Assembly (NCBI RefSeq): GCF_037126465.1
Contig: NC_088207.1
Location: 42,344,143-42,408,142, forward strand
Direction: 5' to 3'
Source: Ornithodoros turicata
Lineage: Eukaryota; Arthropoda; Arachnida; Ixodida; Argasidae
DNA length: 64,000 nt
In this document: piece after piece, positions 24,241 through 35,352 of the stretch
How positions within the stretch are numbered: the first letter of the stretch is position 1
Layout: each line of letters opens with the position of its first letter
The notes under the pieces: model-generated
Seen by the model: the letters and a program-made list of their open reading frames with translations, nothing else
What the model was told of the DNA's origin: nothing
Database searches by the model: none
Made by a program: the position numbers and the translations under genes

Positions 24241-26358
24241 TGCAGTTCACGAGTCCTGAGACTCAGAGAAAACTGAGGAGAGCGGAAGTGACAGCCAACT
24301 GGTCGGAGTGCGGGGCCCACAGATGCGGGGCCCACGAGGTGCGGGGCCCGCGGGGCCTGTAGAACTAGACGTGTGAGCCTTCCCCTTCCCCTTTCATCCC
24401 TTCCCCGACCAACGTGCCGCCAACCTAGGCAGGTAGACCGCTCGACAGCGGTGCTCGTAGATTCTAAATGAAGCTTACTGACGTTCACAGAACTAGTGCA
24501 GCATTTCGTTTCACACGAGCTAATGTTAGCGTAAATGTTTTTTTAAGGCTATCTCCTGCGCACTTTCTTAGCAGGCCAGGTTCAATTCACAGCGATCCAG
24601 CGCCAACCGGAGAAGGAAACGTACAAACATTGCAGCTCGTAGTGCACAGTGAATTCACCGCCATCGGGATTCATGAATAGCGCGTGAAAAAATTATAGCA
24701 ACGTGGCAGTTGGGACCCTATAAAGTATAGTTGCGCTTATACACGTCAAGGGAAAAAGAAAAAGCGTACCTGTCACAGGAGTTCGGATACGTCTAAGAGA
24801 ATGAAATGAATGGAACTAATGTAAGCACGATGTGACAAATTATGTGTATCCAGCGAAGAAATCGTCTGACAGTCCTGATTTAAATTCAGGCTGCATTTTA
24901 ATAACGGCCAGCTGTTGTGTGGAGCCTCAGTTGAGGTCGCCGTTTCAGCAGCTGCGGCCTACTGAGATCGGCAAACGGGAAGCGAGCTTTATTCAACAAT
25001 CTGGGCTCCCTACTCAGGGAAAACGACGTTATTGTTTTTATTATACCCTTTACTTAGTCGTCCTCTAATGGGAAAAAAAGATGGTATGGAAATTTGAAAA
25101 ATATGGCAACACGATATTCATTAATTGAAATTACAGGGACCTCCTCGTCATCCACTTCAAAGGATACTTTCACGCGTTGCGTTCGTATAGAATGGGGCGG
25201 AAGACAGCATTGACTCCGACGTCAACTTCACATAATCGTCCTTTCTGTGTATTGTGAAGAAGAGATTACGAGTTGGAAGCGGAATGAGTAAGAGATTATT
25301 TCGACAAGCAAGATAGAGGCTAGAGGAAGAGGCTCGCGAACACAGGCTGTCATCAAGAAGACGAAGGTGACAATGGCGTGATGATCTGCGCGCCTGTCTG
25401 TGCGTTCGTTCGTGCGTGTGTGTTTTGTAGACATGCATGGCAAAATTGTATTATTAATGAAAAACATTACACGGGATATCTGGTGGTATCTAAGCTTTGC
25501 GATAATCGATTCTCTATACGCTAAGCAACACTTTAGTGGAAAAACGCGAATGTAGAACAATGATTGAGTCCCTACGAACTTCTTACGTATTTATTTTTGC
25601 TTCGTAAGCGAAGTCCAAGAGTGCTCTAAGCGAATTGCCTCGAAAACACCATTCATCTCCTTGCCTGTTTGCAACAAGGGGCTACATCCCTGTTTAGCGC
25701 TGCCGCCAATGAACGGCCTAGTATCCCTCTTCCACCCTTACCCACAGCTGAACGGACAGAGAGAAACAGACATCCATCTTGGCCTAAGTTCCTGGGAACT
25801 TGGTCATTCGTTTTACTGAAGAACAGATGCAGAGACGGTGGCTTCGACACCGACCACTCATAGGGGCGTGTGCAACTGCACGTCGTTGTTCGTGCGTCTT
25901 GAAGCCGGAGTCTTTTAATTTAGCGAAGCTAGTTTCAGGGGTTTCTTGCTAGCCACACTCGATTGTAAAATAAGGTTGCAGGAAAGATTAGACGTGTTAC
26001 GTTTCAGCGGAAATTGTTCTAGGGAGCGACATTTGCAGCCGAATACTTAAGGCTTCACGATGGCTATGGATTGGCTTCCATATGGGAAAGGGATAATCCT
26101 CATGCACTCCACACAAAACACAGTCATCGGTTTTGCTTTCCAATCGAATGCTTCACATGATGATAGAGTGAAGAAAGTAAAGGTACGGTATGGTGTAGTA
26201 AGAAAAATAGGAGCGAAGGAGATTATTGTTAGACCAAAAGTTTTGTATGACGAACTAATGCTCTCTCAGTTTAAAAAGATTAGGGGTGTATAGGTAAGAA
26301 AAACTCACTGAGGGTGGCGTTTTGCCGAAATTTGCTCGTTTCGAAGTCTCTCGTTTGG
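24241..26358. other. Unannotated stretch
   Basis: No supported gene. A 77-codon frame at 26063-26293 starts with a real ATG and has an even codon mix, but matches nothing I recognise and has no paired splice site or polyadenylation signal, so I leave it unassigned. Confidence 0.5.
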
Positions 26359-26449
26359 AAGTATAGGTAATATCCTAGCATAGTCCTAGGATATAGCCAT
26401 CATAGCCATCCTAGCAAGTATAGGTAATATCCTAGGTAAGTATAGGTAC
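26359..26449. repeat. AAGTATAGGTAATATCCTAG short repeat cluster
   Basis: The 20-mer AAGTATAGGTAATATCCTAG occurs at 26359 and 26416, with a shortened third copy at 26438. Between them ATAGCCATC is also duplicated. It looks like a local slippage or duplication product. Confidence 0.75.
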
Positions 26450-26825
26450 ACATGATGACCTTCAGTGCGTCATTAGCTCTTCGCGACTCCATCTCACAAA
26501 CGCCCGAAAGATCATGTTTACTTGTGTGCAAGTTGTCTGGAAAGCGCCCAGAATTGTTGTAACTTCGCCGTTCCTTTGATTCTTTTTTTTCATATGCGCA
26601 AAGACAACAGAGACAACAATGAGAAGAAAACCAGGGAATCTGAAGACAAAGGTGAAAAGAAAAACGTGAGAGGGAAGCAATCCCTTAGTGAGTGCTTTGT
26701 GAATTCAACCGTCGCCTGTGCACACGGCTTGATTGTCTCGCGTAAACTGCACTGGAAAGAAATACGCGCACAGACAGAAGTAATTCTCGCAACTGCGTAC
26801 GATTATCCTGTTGGAATCCTACTAC
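26450..26825. other. Unannotated stretch
   Basis: Nothing recognisable before the degenerate SINE that follows. Confidence 0.45.
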
Positions 26826-26975
26826 GCGCCGGGACTGGAAGGCGACCCGGGTTCAAATTCCGGCACCAGCTGTGCTGTCTGAGCGTTTTCCCCAAATTTT
26901 CCTCAAACGCCTTACGGAAAATGAGCGCGCAGTTGCCAACGAAGTCGACCTGACGTGCGCCGACGCACCCCAGCA
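26826..26975 (+). mobile_element. SINE-A, degenerate copy
   Basis: A B-box T-arm (GGGTTCAAATTCCGGCACCA) leads to CTGTGCTGTCTGAGCGTTTT and TCCTCAAACGC, as in SINE-A. The rest is strongly diverged and the A box is not recognisable. Confidence 0.6.
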
Positions 26976-27478
26976 GTATGCCGCCAAATCAGGCAGGCAT
27001 GCACTGGCTCAGAATATGTAAATGGAAAGCAGAGCGGACTTTCCGTGCCGTTTGCTTGCGTGACCTGACTTTCTGGTGCGTCAACCAACCGCAACCCGTA
27101 AGTAATGTGCGGTCACGCCGTATTAAGTTAGCATAACTGCTCACGACGATAACTATGTCATTACAGAGCGTGTCTTCCCTGACCAAGTGACCCAAAACAC
27201 ACCGCTACTCAGGTGGGTGCCTCCAACCTCAATCCAATTACGTTTCTGCGGCGACAATCCCTCCAAATGGCGCTCAACGTACCTGTGCATGAATACATTG
27301 AGATCCACGTGCCGCGGTGACACAAATTGTACGCCTCGTGAACAGAATACAACCGAGGCGATTGCTTTTCCGGGGCTAGATCCATATACGACTATTTGCT
27401 GAAAGCGAGCGCTTTTTTATGGGCACGTCTTCTAGGTTTCCTGTTTCTGTGCAGGGTTAAAGATGTTGTGTACATTGG

Positions 27479-27558
27479 CATGAAGTGGATTGAAAAAAGA
27501 AAGCAATATGGAGATTGTGGTTTAATAAATCCCGGAACCGGTCACTCCAGAACGCTCA
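27479..27558 (+). repeat. TATGGAGA interspersed repeat, copy 2
   Basis: GAAGTGGATTGAAAAAAGAA, CAATATGGAGATTG and GGTCACTCCAGAACGC. It ends a few bases before the MITE at 27565. Confidence 0.65.
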
Positions 27559-27564
27559 CACTCT

Positions 27565-27911
27565 GAGGGCCAGTTCTCACTTGGCGACGCCCGATGCGGC
27601 GTCGTGAGCGGGCGGCGGAAATAGACGCGCACTTCCGGAGTCTGTAGAGGAGAGACGTCGAGCCTAGGAAACTGACATGCCGAACTTCTTTCACGACGTC
27701 GGCGCGAGCTGCCGAGAACGACAGCTGGCGACCAATTAGGTGACACAGAAAGGCCACGCCTCCTGATTTTTCGTCTGCTTTGGACGACGGAATGCCACTG
27801 TGGTGGGAACTTGAAAATCGTGCGCGCTGACGGGGCGGCGGAAATGCGCCTCTACTTCCGCCGCCCGCTCACGACGCCGCGTCGGGCGTCGCCAAGTGAG
27901 AACTGGCCCTG
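27565..27911. mobile_element. 347-bp MITE with about 55-bp inverted ends
   Basis: Both ends read AGGGCCAGTTCTCACTTGGC from the outside and continue with GACGCCCGA(T/C)GCGGCGTCG, GAGCGGGCGGCGGAA. The arms are nearly identical, which suggests recent or conversion-maintained ends. The interior is unique and GC-rich, without a transposase frame. Short flanking similarity (CACACTCT against GACACTTC) does not settle the target duplication. Confidence 0.8.
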
Positions 27912-27920
27912 ACACTTCAA

Positions 27921-28010
27921 GCTGATGCTGATGATGCTTCTGATGATGATGGTAATGATGATGGTGATGATGATAATGGTGATGATGATGGTGGTGGTGG
28001 TGGTGGTGGA
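27921..28010. repeat. (GATGAT)n / (GGT)n microsatellite
   Basis: A compound trinucleotide run, mostly GATGAT then GGTGGT. It makes spurious repetitive frames on both strands. Confidence 0.9.
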
Positions 28011-28676
28011 ACTACTTGCCGTAGTCTTCGTGATGCCGCCTTGCGGCGTCACATGGTGTTCTGTGTTAGAATTGCAACCAGCAATTGTTACAGTCGTGCA
28101 TGGGCACATTTTGTTGCTAGTCACATGCTACTGTCGCAACATGCGTGCAACCATTTATCCAAAGCCACACTGATAGAAAATGGCGCTGTTTCAAGATACT
28201 GTAGGCCCATAATCTTAAATCAAGCTTCATATCGACGGCGCTGCACTCACTGTGGGACGCGACAAGAAAGAGGAGGCAGCAATGTGCTTCTATAGTTTAC
28301 GTTTAGGAGAGTTCTATTAGTGTCTAAGATATATTAGCGCCATTAGCGTAAGTAGAACAAAGCTCGCGACCTTCGTGGGGCAAACATAGGAAGTGACGAT
28401 GCTGTGGCGTCGCTGCTAAATGAGCAATCGTTACGCAGTGCATTACCTTCCTTTGATGGCATCATAAAAGGAGGAGGGTGGCTCCAACACAACCTGCTGT
28501 AAATTACGGGCATCATATGGCATGGCAGTAATACGAGGAACGTGGATGCGAGAGAGTGCACGGGAAGCAGGTATAGTGTAATCGCAACTGAATGTGCGAA
28601 AAATGCGCAACATACAGACACACGCACACGCTATTGTTAGATATGATGATGATGACTTGTTTTCTTTACCACATCA
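28011..28676. other. Unannotated stretch
   Basis: No recognisable gene or repeat between the two trinucleotide microsatellites. Confidence 0.5.
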
Positions 28677-28678
28677 CC

Positions 28679-28711
<33 letters not shown>

Positions 28712-28727
28712 GTGGTGATGATGATGG
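28677..28727. repeat. (GAT)n microsatellite
   Basis: A GATGATGAT run of about 50 bp with a GGT interruption. Confidence 0.9.
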
Positions 28728-29404
28728 ACTGTATTGCGCCATCAAGGCTAACCTCCTGCCACCTTCTGAAGGAGTGATGAGATGATTACGGGAAGAAATA
28801 TTGTATTTGTATACCCGAAGGGCGTGCGTACGATGTCCCCATGTGAAATGAGCAGGGCAAAGCAAGGCAACTTCTTAGTATCGCCTAGCATGCTAAAGTA
28901 GTACCCGTGAAGCTGTAGACTCGCTACCACAACAAAGAAATAAATATAGCAAAAACCGGGGGTGGCAAAAAACAAAAAAAAATAATAATAAAAGAAAGAA
29001 AGAAAGCGGTCGAGAACAAAATCACCCGCGCAGCGCCGCTATAGCTTCTACGGCTCCCTGGGGAGTGATACCGATTCGGGACAGAAGGAAATTCCCAAAG
29101 AACACAGCTATCACTTACGCGGCGGTGCACTGCGGCTCCACTAAAGCCCCGAACAGCAAAAAACGCGCAACACACGCGACTCGCTCGGTGAAGGTATAAT
29201 AAGACTTGCAAAGCTGCTTCGAACCCTTCTAAGCTTGGGCCCTCTTTCAAAGTGATGGCGTAACATTAGTGCTACTCGGTGTGGAACCGCGTTTCCTTGC
29301 ACGCTTGGGAGCCAAAGTTTGTATTACGAAGCTTTTTTCTTTCATGCATTCTAGTTCATTATATTTGCAGCTTGACCCATCATCTGAGAGGAGCGTTAAT
29401 CGTA
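28728..29404. other. Unannotated stretch
   Basis: No gene recognised. An A-rich run lies at about 28972-29010. Confidence 0.5.
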
Positions 29405-29885
29405 TCATTTATTTACTTATTTAGTTATTTATAGTCCTAGCCGACAAGGCCGTTGTAGGAGTAGGATAGAAAAGAAAAAAAAAAGAGAAACGGTACAGTG
29501 GCCAAAAGTACTAAATGTCAGCAACAGTACTGAGACATCCTAGAGACCTAGAAGTTGTGAACTGTCAACCAACTTAGTGAACTCTTCGAAGGAAGTTGCA
29601 TTAACAACTTCATAAGAAAGGTTATTCCATTATTCAGTGCAATATGGGAAGAAAGAGTGCTTTGATCAATCTCTGAAGCACAGTGGCTGTCTATAAGTTT
29701 TGTTGTGCTTCCCTCTAGTGAGCCAAGAAGAGTCACGGCGTACGCAATCATCGATATCCCAGACTGTCCATTTATGGTTGAGTAAAATAGCTTAAGACGG
29801 TTGTTACGGAATTTGTCTGTCAATAGCTCAATACGAAGTGCATGGAGTAAACCCGAAGCCAACGTTGTACTTCTGTAGTCATTTA
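29405..29885 (-). pseudogene. LINE 3' end fragment (CR1-like), frameshifted
   Basis: On the minus strand, short blocks typical of the C-terminus of CR1-like reverse transcriptases appear in different frames: RLKLFYSTINGQSGI, then TRGKHNKTYRQPLCFRD, then FFPYCTE-WNNLSYEVVNA (internal stop) and SFEEFTKLVDSS. At least two frameshifts separate them. The 3' end near 29405 is followed by TAAATAACTAAATAAG-like simple sequence. It is a different, older element than the LINE at 18815. Confidence 0.65.
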
Positions 29886-29903
29886 AGAATGAAGCGTGCC
29901 GCT

Positions 29904-30163
29904 GTGTGACAAATAGGACTCAAACCATTCGAGAATTTGCTGGTATTATGTTAGATGTAGCTAACGGAGGAATACGGGTGAAATGCCACGATTTATTACC
30001 ATGTCGAACACGTGTTTAATTTAGACTGTAAGGCTTACAGTCTAAACTAAACACGTGATCGACATTTGTAATAACTCGTGACATTTCACCCGTATTCCTC
30101 CGTTAGCTACATCTAACATAATACCAGCAAATCCTCGAATGGTTTGAGTCCTATTTGTCACAC
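29904..30163. mobile_element. 260-bp near-perfect palindrome
   Basis: The left arm 29904-30032 and right arm 30034-30163 are inverted copies with scattered mismatches and small indels, meeting at a single G (30033) between AGACTGTAAG and CTTACAGTCT. Arm blocks include GTGTGACAAATAGGACTCAA, ATGTTAGATGTAGCTAACGG and AATACGGGTGAAATG. It is non-coding; either a foldback element or an inverted duplication. Confidence 0.88.
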
Positions 30164-30792
30164 CGTGAACAATTTGTTTTGGTATGCTATGTGACCAATG
30201 TTCAGACCCAGTTAGTATGACATCAGCTGTTACAAGACACTTCCTTACAGTGTAAGGAAATATCTTAGAAGGGTGTTATACAGGAAGTTAGGGATCTGAC
30301 CTATACGTTTCGGCAACATTGCATATGAATGGTAACCGCGCACATGCCATCGAGAAAACAGCTTCGCAGTTTGTGTTTATTAAGGAGGGCGAGGGTCAAT
30401 AGCAGTGTGTTGCATATAAGTGAGATATCACCTGCTTTGTAGTACCAATGTTCAACGGGGGACATAACAATGGTGAGTTTTAGTAAACCACTTTGTAACG
30501 TCCCGGTACGGTACACGGTACGATAATCCGGAACGATATCACGATACGCGAGACTGGCGCTGTTGATGTTTTAGTACACCGTGGAAGGATACGGTACGGT
30601 TAATTAACATCGTAGCGCTCAGCGCATGGCAAATCCCGAACCCTGAACTGTGAAGCTTTTCGATGTCACGCTGTTGAGGAGTTCTATTATTGTGATCCCT
30701 TTCGTTGCATCCAAGAAAGGTTTACCCGCAATCACCTTGAGCTGCATAAAAATGCTACAGGATTCCGCACTGCCATCTTGCTGCTGGCGTAG
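30164..30792. other. Unannotated stretch
   Basis: A small hairpin (TTCCTTACA/TGTAAGGAA) lies at about 30241-30260 and a GGTACGGTA-rich patch near 30508-30600. No gene recognised. Confidence 0.5.
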
Positions 30793-31513
30793 TTAGGGTG
30801 CGTTCACACGGGCCAACTTTCTGCACTAACTCGAACCAACATCTTATGACCAACTTCAAGACGGTACCGTCTCCGCGTTTACACGTACGAACTCGGTAAC
30901 TGCACCGACGAGCAACCTTTCGGCAATTGGAGTGTATGGGTTGAAATCCAACCGCTGGTGACTTTTTTTTAACTGTCATTAATCAAAGCGAAGTCATTTT
31001 ATTTCGCCAGAAGATCACCAGTATCTAAAAAAAAATGCGCATTGATATGTTTATATGGCGCTAGTAGACAAAAAAAGGAAAAAATTCTCAACTACCCCTG
31101 TAGGATTTGAACCCATGCAACGTAGTACGACAGGAACGAAATCACTTGACGCCCTCGAGGGTCACGTGGCAATGCTCCTCACGTTGATTGGTTAGAACAC
31201 CACCAACTCTCCGACGTTTTCATGCAGAGATTTACACACCCCCTGAAACCTTGAATATTTTTTATCATTTTAAAATAATCAGTATATTTTTAGATTAAAT
31301 TTATTTTACACATCAGAGTTTTGGCGCATTATGATCTTTGTTGTCGTTGCGCCACTAAGCTCCCAATCATCATCATCATCTCCGACGTTTTCGCTCGGCG
31401 ACCGATTCCCAGCAATTCGAGTTGGTCATGGTTGGTGGTGTCGGCTGACTGCCACCAACTCCAAAGTCGGTCCGAGTTGGTGCGGAAAGTTGGCCTGTGT
31501 GAAGGCCCGCTAA
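30793..31513. mobile_element. 721-bp TIR element with TTAG(G/C)G ends
   Basis: The left end TTAGGGTGCGTTCACACGGG, then CCAACTTTCTGCACTAACTC mirrors the right end, read inward from 31513 on the opposite strand as TTAGCGGGCCTTCACACAGG, CCAACTTTCCGCACCAACTC. The arms extend for about 60 bp. There is no transposase frame. A tRNA-like T-arm lies in the middle. Target duplication is unclear (GCGTAG against GCCTAG). Confidence 0.72.
31098..31172 (-). pseudogene. tRNA-like segment inside the TIR element
   Basis: On the minus strand, CATGGGTTCAAATCCTACAG forms a T-arm with a good B box (GGTTCAAATCC). The upstream half (GAGGGCGTCAAGTGATTTC) resembles a tRNA D-arm only loosely. Probably a tRNA relic. 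Confidence 0.35.
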
Positions 31514-32070
31514 GCCTAGACTTCTTTCTCTTTGCAGAGCCCCACAGCCCGCGTGACGTCTCCGATGACACTGTACGCTATTCCTCAAGGAGATCCGTTC
31601 CGGCGATACGCTAGCCAAGCTCCGATAACGTTGCGCATGCGCCATGAGACCAACGGGTATCGTATCGGAGATGCAAAAACTCTCTAATAACGCTTCCTTA
31701 CGGTAATTTTAATTGACACTTGAGCGCATTATTATTAATTTAGCACAGTGCATTTTCTACTGGTAATGGGACTTGTTTCCCACGGAAGACAAACGCCAGA
31801 CATGCTGTTCAGTCCACCACCACAAACGCTGGTTAACACAACCCTCCGAGGGATGTCTCAGTCGCTTAGAGCCTCCAACGTCAGTGGGTCAATGGCGCTA
31901 CTGTAGCTGACGAGTAACGGGCAAAAGGGCAAGGGTGCAGGCCAGCTGGTACATGGTGAAAAAATGGAACCCGAGAAAGGGACAGAGGAGGGATGACACG
32001 ACACGTTCTCGAACACACCAAACCCTCTAAGCTGACGAGGTTTCATCGCGGCAGCAGCCTCGATGGATCA
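31514..32070. other. Unannotated stretch
   Basis: AAAAACTCTCT at about 31674 recalls the MITE terminus of the 22691 cluster, and GTACGCTATTCC at about 31572 recalls its subterminal block, but the left end is not there. No gene seen. Confidence 0.4.
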
Positions 32071-32240
32071 TTTGGTACCATGTCCGCCTAGTGATCCCAA
32101 GATTGCGGGTGCAATCGCGGCCGAGGACGCCAGGAACTTCGTGGTAGGGTACAGGGTACCACTATAGGGTCGCTCATGATGATGATTGTCTCGTGACGGT
32201 GTTCCGGCTCAATGTAACGCCACACCGATGTGACGTCTTG
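32071..32240 (+). mobile_element. SINE-B, degenerate head and body
   Basis: TTGGTACCATGTCCGCCTAG, then GATTGCGGGTGCAATCGCGG and CCGAGGACGCCAGGAACTTC follow the tRNA-related head of the SINE at 42338. The B box (GGTGCAATCG) is mutated. The 3' part is not clear. Confidence 0.6.
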
Positions 32241-32434
32241 CAAGCTATGGTGCCACAACCGAAGCACGAGACACTCAGACATGTTCTACACGTTTTCTCA
32301 TGCATTTATCAACACACACGCACACACACACTTTCACAGGCTAAGCTGGTAGCAGAACGATAAAAAGGACTGCCAGGTACACAAAACACAAGAGCAAAAA
32401 CCGGGACTAGCGTACCCAAAAGCGGAAAAAAGTG

Positions 32435-33510
32435 GGAGGGCGACAGGCCTGAGGTTTGTGCCTAAGGTTTTCGAAGACTTTCCAGACGGATGTCGGCACA
32501 GTTCCCCCTGAAGTCGGCCCAGGACGCATACTAACCCCCTTTCCCCCACTCCTTCCATCTGTCCTCTCTCTAACTGTCCACATACAGGGTGTCCCAGAAA
32601 ACGTGTCGATGAATTATAATAAAAAAACTACGCCACCTAGAATCATGCGGTAAAGGGCATTTGTTCTTATTAGGTTTTTGCCACCTCCTAATGTGAATGG
32701 CATGTACTCCAAGTTTAATTATGTAAATATTTGCGAACTCAACTCGGAAATTTACCAAGCAAAGGTCACTTTTTTACCCCACCAATATGAAGAGCGTGCC
32801 GAATTCACTCAAATTCATGATAATTCACAGTGATATTCACGAGCTATCCCATCGGAAAAAAATAGCCGAATAGCATGGTTTTCGGAGCACCGTACCATAG
32901 CGCGCGATGACTTTTTGAGCGCAATCGCTCGCAGTGCGACGAAAGGAGGTTCCGAAGCCAGCCCACAGAGTGATAGAAGAAAAAGTAACAGTTCCTAAAA
33001 TTGGGAGAGGGAAAGCATTATCCTAGCGAAAGTCGGACGTGATAAGCCGTGCCTGTTTTAGCTCTTTCTGCGATGTCGGGGAGGGCTGGGTTTCGAACCT
33101 CCTCTCGTCGGACTGACAAAGATTGCGCTGAAAAATTCATCGTGCGCTATTCTGTACGACCTCCGTAGAGCATGATGTTCGGCTATTTTTTCCGATGGGA
33201 TAGCTTCTGAATATCCCTGTCAATTATCATTAATTTGACTAAATTAGACACGCTCTTCACATTGGTGGGGTAAAAAAGTGACCTTTACTAGGCGAATTTA
33301 CGACTTAAGCTCGCAAAAATTTACATAATTAAACTTACGTTACACGACATTCACATGAGGAGGTGGCAAAACCCAGTAAGAACAAATGCCATTGACCGCA
33401 TGACTCTAGGTGGTGTAGCTTTTTTTATTATAATTCAATGACACGTTTTCTGGGACACCCTGTATATACGCCGCTCGTAGCCGCAGATGCTTCGAGGTGC
33501 TAACACAGAA
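32435..33510 (+). mobile_element. SINE-A2 copy split by a MITE
   Basis: The left part (32435-32584) carries TTTTCGAAGACTTTCCAGAC, GTCGGCACAGTTCCCCCTGA and CTAACTGTCCACA. The right part (33463-33510) resumes with TATATACGCCGCTCGTAGCC and CGAGGTGCTAACACAGAAG. Joined in order they follow the uninterrupted relative at 20560-20812. The break point is exactly where the element 32585-33462 sits. Confidence 0.8.
32585..33462. mobile_element. 878-bp mariner-like foldback MITE
   Basis: Both ends read CAGGGTGTCCCAGAAAACGT from outside, and a TA dinucleotide flanks each side. The two halves are inverted copies over about 400 bp each: shared blocks include GAATTATAATAAAAAAA, CACCTAGA(A/G)TCATGCGGT, TTTTTTACCCCACCAAT and GCTATCCCATCGGAAAAAA. 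There is no transposase. TA target and CAGGGTG ends fit Tc1/mariner. It lies inside a SINE, so it is the younger insertion. Confidence 0.88.
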
Positions 33511-34137
33511 GTTTGTGGAAAAGAGTAAGTAAGAGTAAAAGTAACTGTTGATAACACTCCGAAGGCCACCGCTGTTAGCAAATTGGCTCTATATTTCCTG
33601 CCAAGCCGTCTATCTTTCATAAGCCTCATTGAAAACGCCGACCAAAAGTTCGGTGATTACGTAACGCCCCTCTGCTCACGCGCCTTAACACGGTCAATGC
33701 CGTCTATTTTAGGCGTCGCTTTTATTTAAGGGTCGGGACCTAAAAGAGGCATCCGTTGTGTAACGCTCGATTTGCCCGCTATATAGGGGAAACAGCCAAT
33801 TATACCAAACACGGCGCATTTATAGCCTTATATATAGGAGTAAAACAGTTTGAAGCTCCCTTCAAGAAAGTACAGGCGGTGTACACGTACAGTTGCTCCT
33901 CGTACAGCTCCTCGCACTGCGTTTCGCTCCGTTGAAAGTTTTCTATGTTGCGATTATTGCTGTGCCGCATTCTGCCTTCGTTGTAGCAGAGGTTATTACT
34001 AAAGAAAACAGCTTTGGTCAAAAGCTGTGATGCATATCGAACGCCGCAAGCTCGGGCTGAAGCGCAAAGAATGAAGAGCCGTGTGCCTCTGTTTCCTTCG
34101 TCCCTATTCTCGGGCTGCTACTGTCATAAAATGATAT
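33511..34137. other. Unannotated stretch
   Basis: Nothing recognisable. Confidence 0.5.
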
Positions 34138-34227
34138 TGGTTGGATTGGATTGGAAAAAGAAAGAAAAATATGGAGAGGTTAGTCCCGACCCAGTCAGAA
34201 CTGGCCACTCCAAAACGCGTTTGTGGG
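34138..34227 (+). repeat. TATGGAGA interspersed repeat, copy 3
   Basis: TGGTTGGATTGGATTGG, AAAAATATGGAGAGGTTAGT, CCCGACC and CTGGCCACTCCAAAACGCGT. This copy shows best the palindromic-looking centre TAGTCCCG... Confidence 0.65.
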
Positions 34228-35126
34228 TGAAAAAAAGAAAGAAAGAAAAAGTTAGCCTACGAAAAATAGAAGAACAAACAAACTAACAAACAGAAAAGAA
34301 ACGCTTCCTAATCTAAATACCCGCCTTACGACGCTATAGCAAAGTGACAAAAGCACAGTTCCGGCGACGACGCTGACAGACGGACTTTATCAGATAAAAA
34401 CGCGCACGATATATAAACAGTTACACCGAACATAAAAGCTTTGAAAAAAAAGGGCATTCCTTCATTTTTCCTAAAACGCGTTTTTCTAATGAAGTTTCGC
34501 CGTGCTTTACGCGTATTTACTTTTCTCTATTGACTGTGTCAGCCTCACTTCCGGTGTCTTTTCCGAATTCATTAGATTCATTAGTGCAGGCACGTTGTGT
34601 GCGACCTTTTTTCACGTCTGTGCGGGTTGCTTTGGTACCGCTGTACCTTCTTTCCACGTGCGGAAATGGTACATCAAGCGGACGCCCTTTGTTCTCAGTT
34701 CACTTTAGTACGAGCCAGTGCTGTCAATCCAGTGCCCTCGCGCTGCAGATAATTAGTCTGATAATTATATAATTATATAGATCAGTTATAAACGTTAAAA
34801 AAAAACAAATAAACAAAGATTGGAACGTTCAGCACCCGTCAAGGGCTCCACCTGCTCCACGGTAAGGAAGAAACAAGTGCAACGTACACTAGGAAAGGAA
34901 AGAAATAAGGGAAAATACTCTGTGCGATATCCAGCGCAGTTTGTGTAACACAATCGTATTTGATTGTACTGCCAGACAATATAAGAGCTGCAGTCTCAGA
35001 GGTATATCTCCGTCAGCGGATAGTGTGCCCGCACATTGAGAAGGAGGCATACAAGAAGATGGCGAACGTCAGCCAGACGACGAATGCCGACTGACATGTT
35101 TTAAAAGCATCTAACTGCGTGCCCGC
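34228..35126. other. Unannotated stretch
   Basis: Nothing recognisable. An A run lies at about 34798-34804. Confidence 0.5.
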
Positions 35127-35352
35127 CTTATACTCCTGTCGCACGGGCAGCCTTCAATGACCATTGGAACCAATGGCCACTGAACATGCGCGTATCGCTC
35201 CCTAGCGTGCAACGTGTCACCTTCTCACAGAGCATTAGATCCAACGCTGCCTAACCGGTTGACATGCCACACACTTGATGGTGCTACACGCATGTCCAGT
35301 GGCCATTGGTTCGAATGATCATTGTAGACTGCCTGTGTGACAGGGGTGTAAG
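35127..35352. mobile_element. 226-bp MITE with CTTA(C/T)ACYCCTGTC ends
   Basis: The left end CTTATACTCCTGTCGCACGG pairs with the right end, whose complement is CTTACACCCCTGTCACACAG. The arms continue through GCAG, CAATGA(C/T)CATT and AACCAATGGCCACTG for about 57 bp. TA is present in both ends, which allows a TA target. Non-coding. Confidence 0.8.

Noticed and set aside
28592..28785. Frames encoding runs of Met, Asp or His
   Set aside because: Products of the (GAT)n microsatellite read in three frames.
31514..31690. Possible fourth AGAGAGTTTT MITE
   Set aside because: Only the right terminus (AAAAACTCTCT) and a weak internal block are visible; no left terminus.
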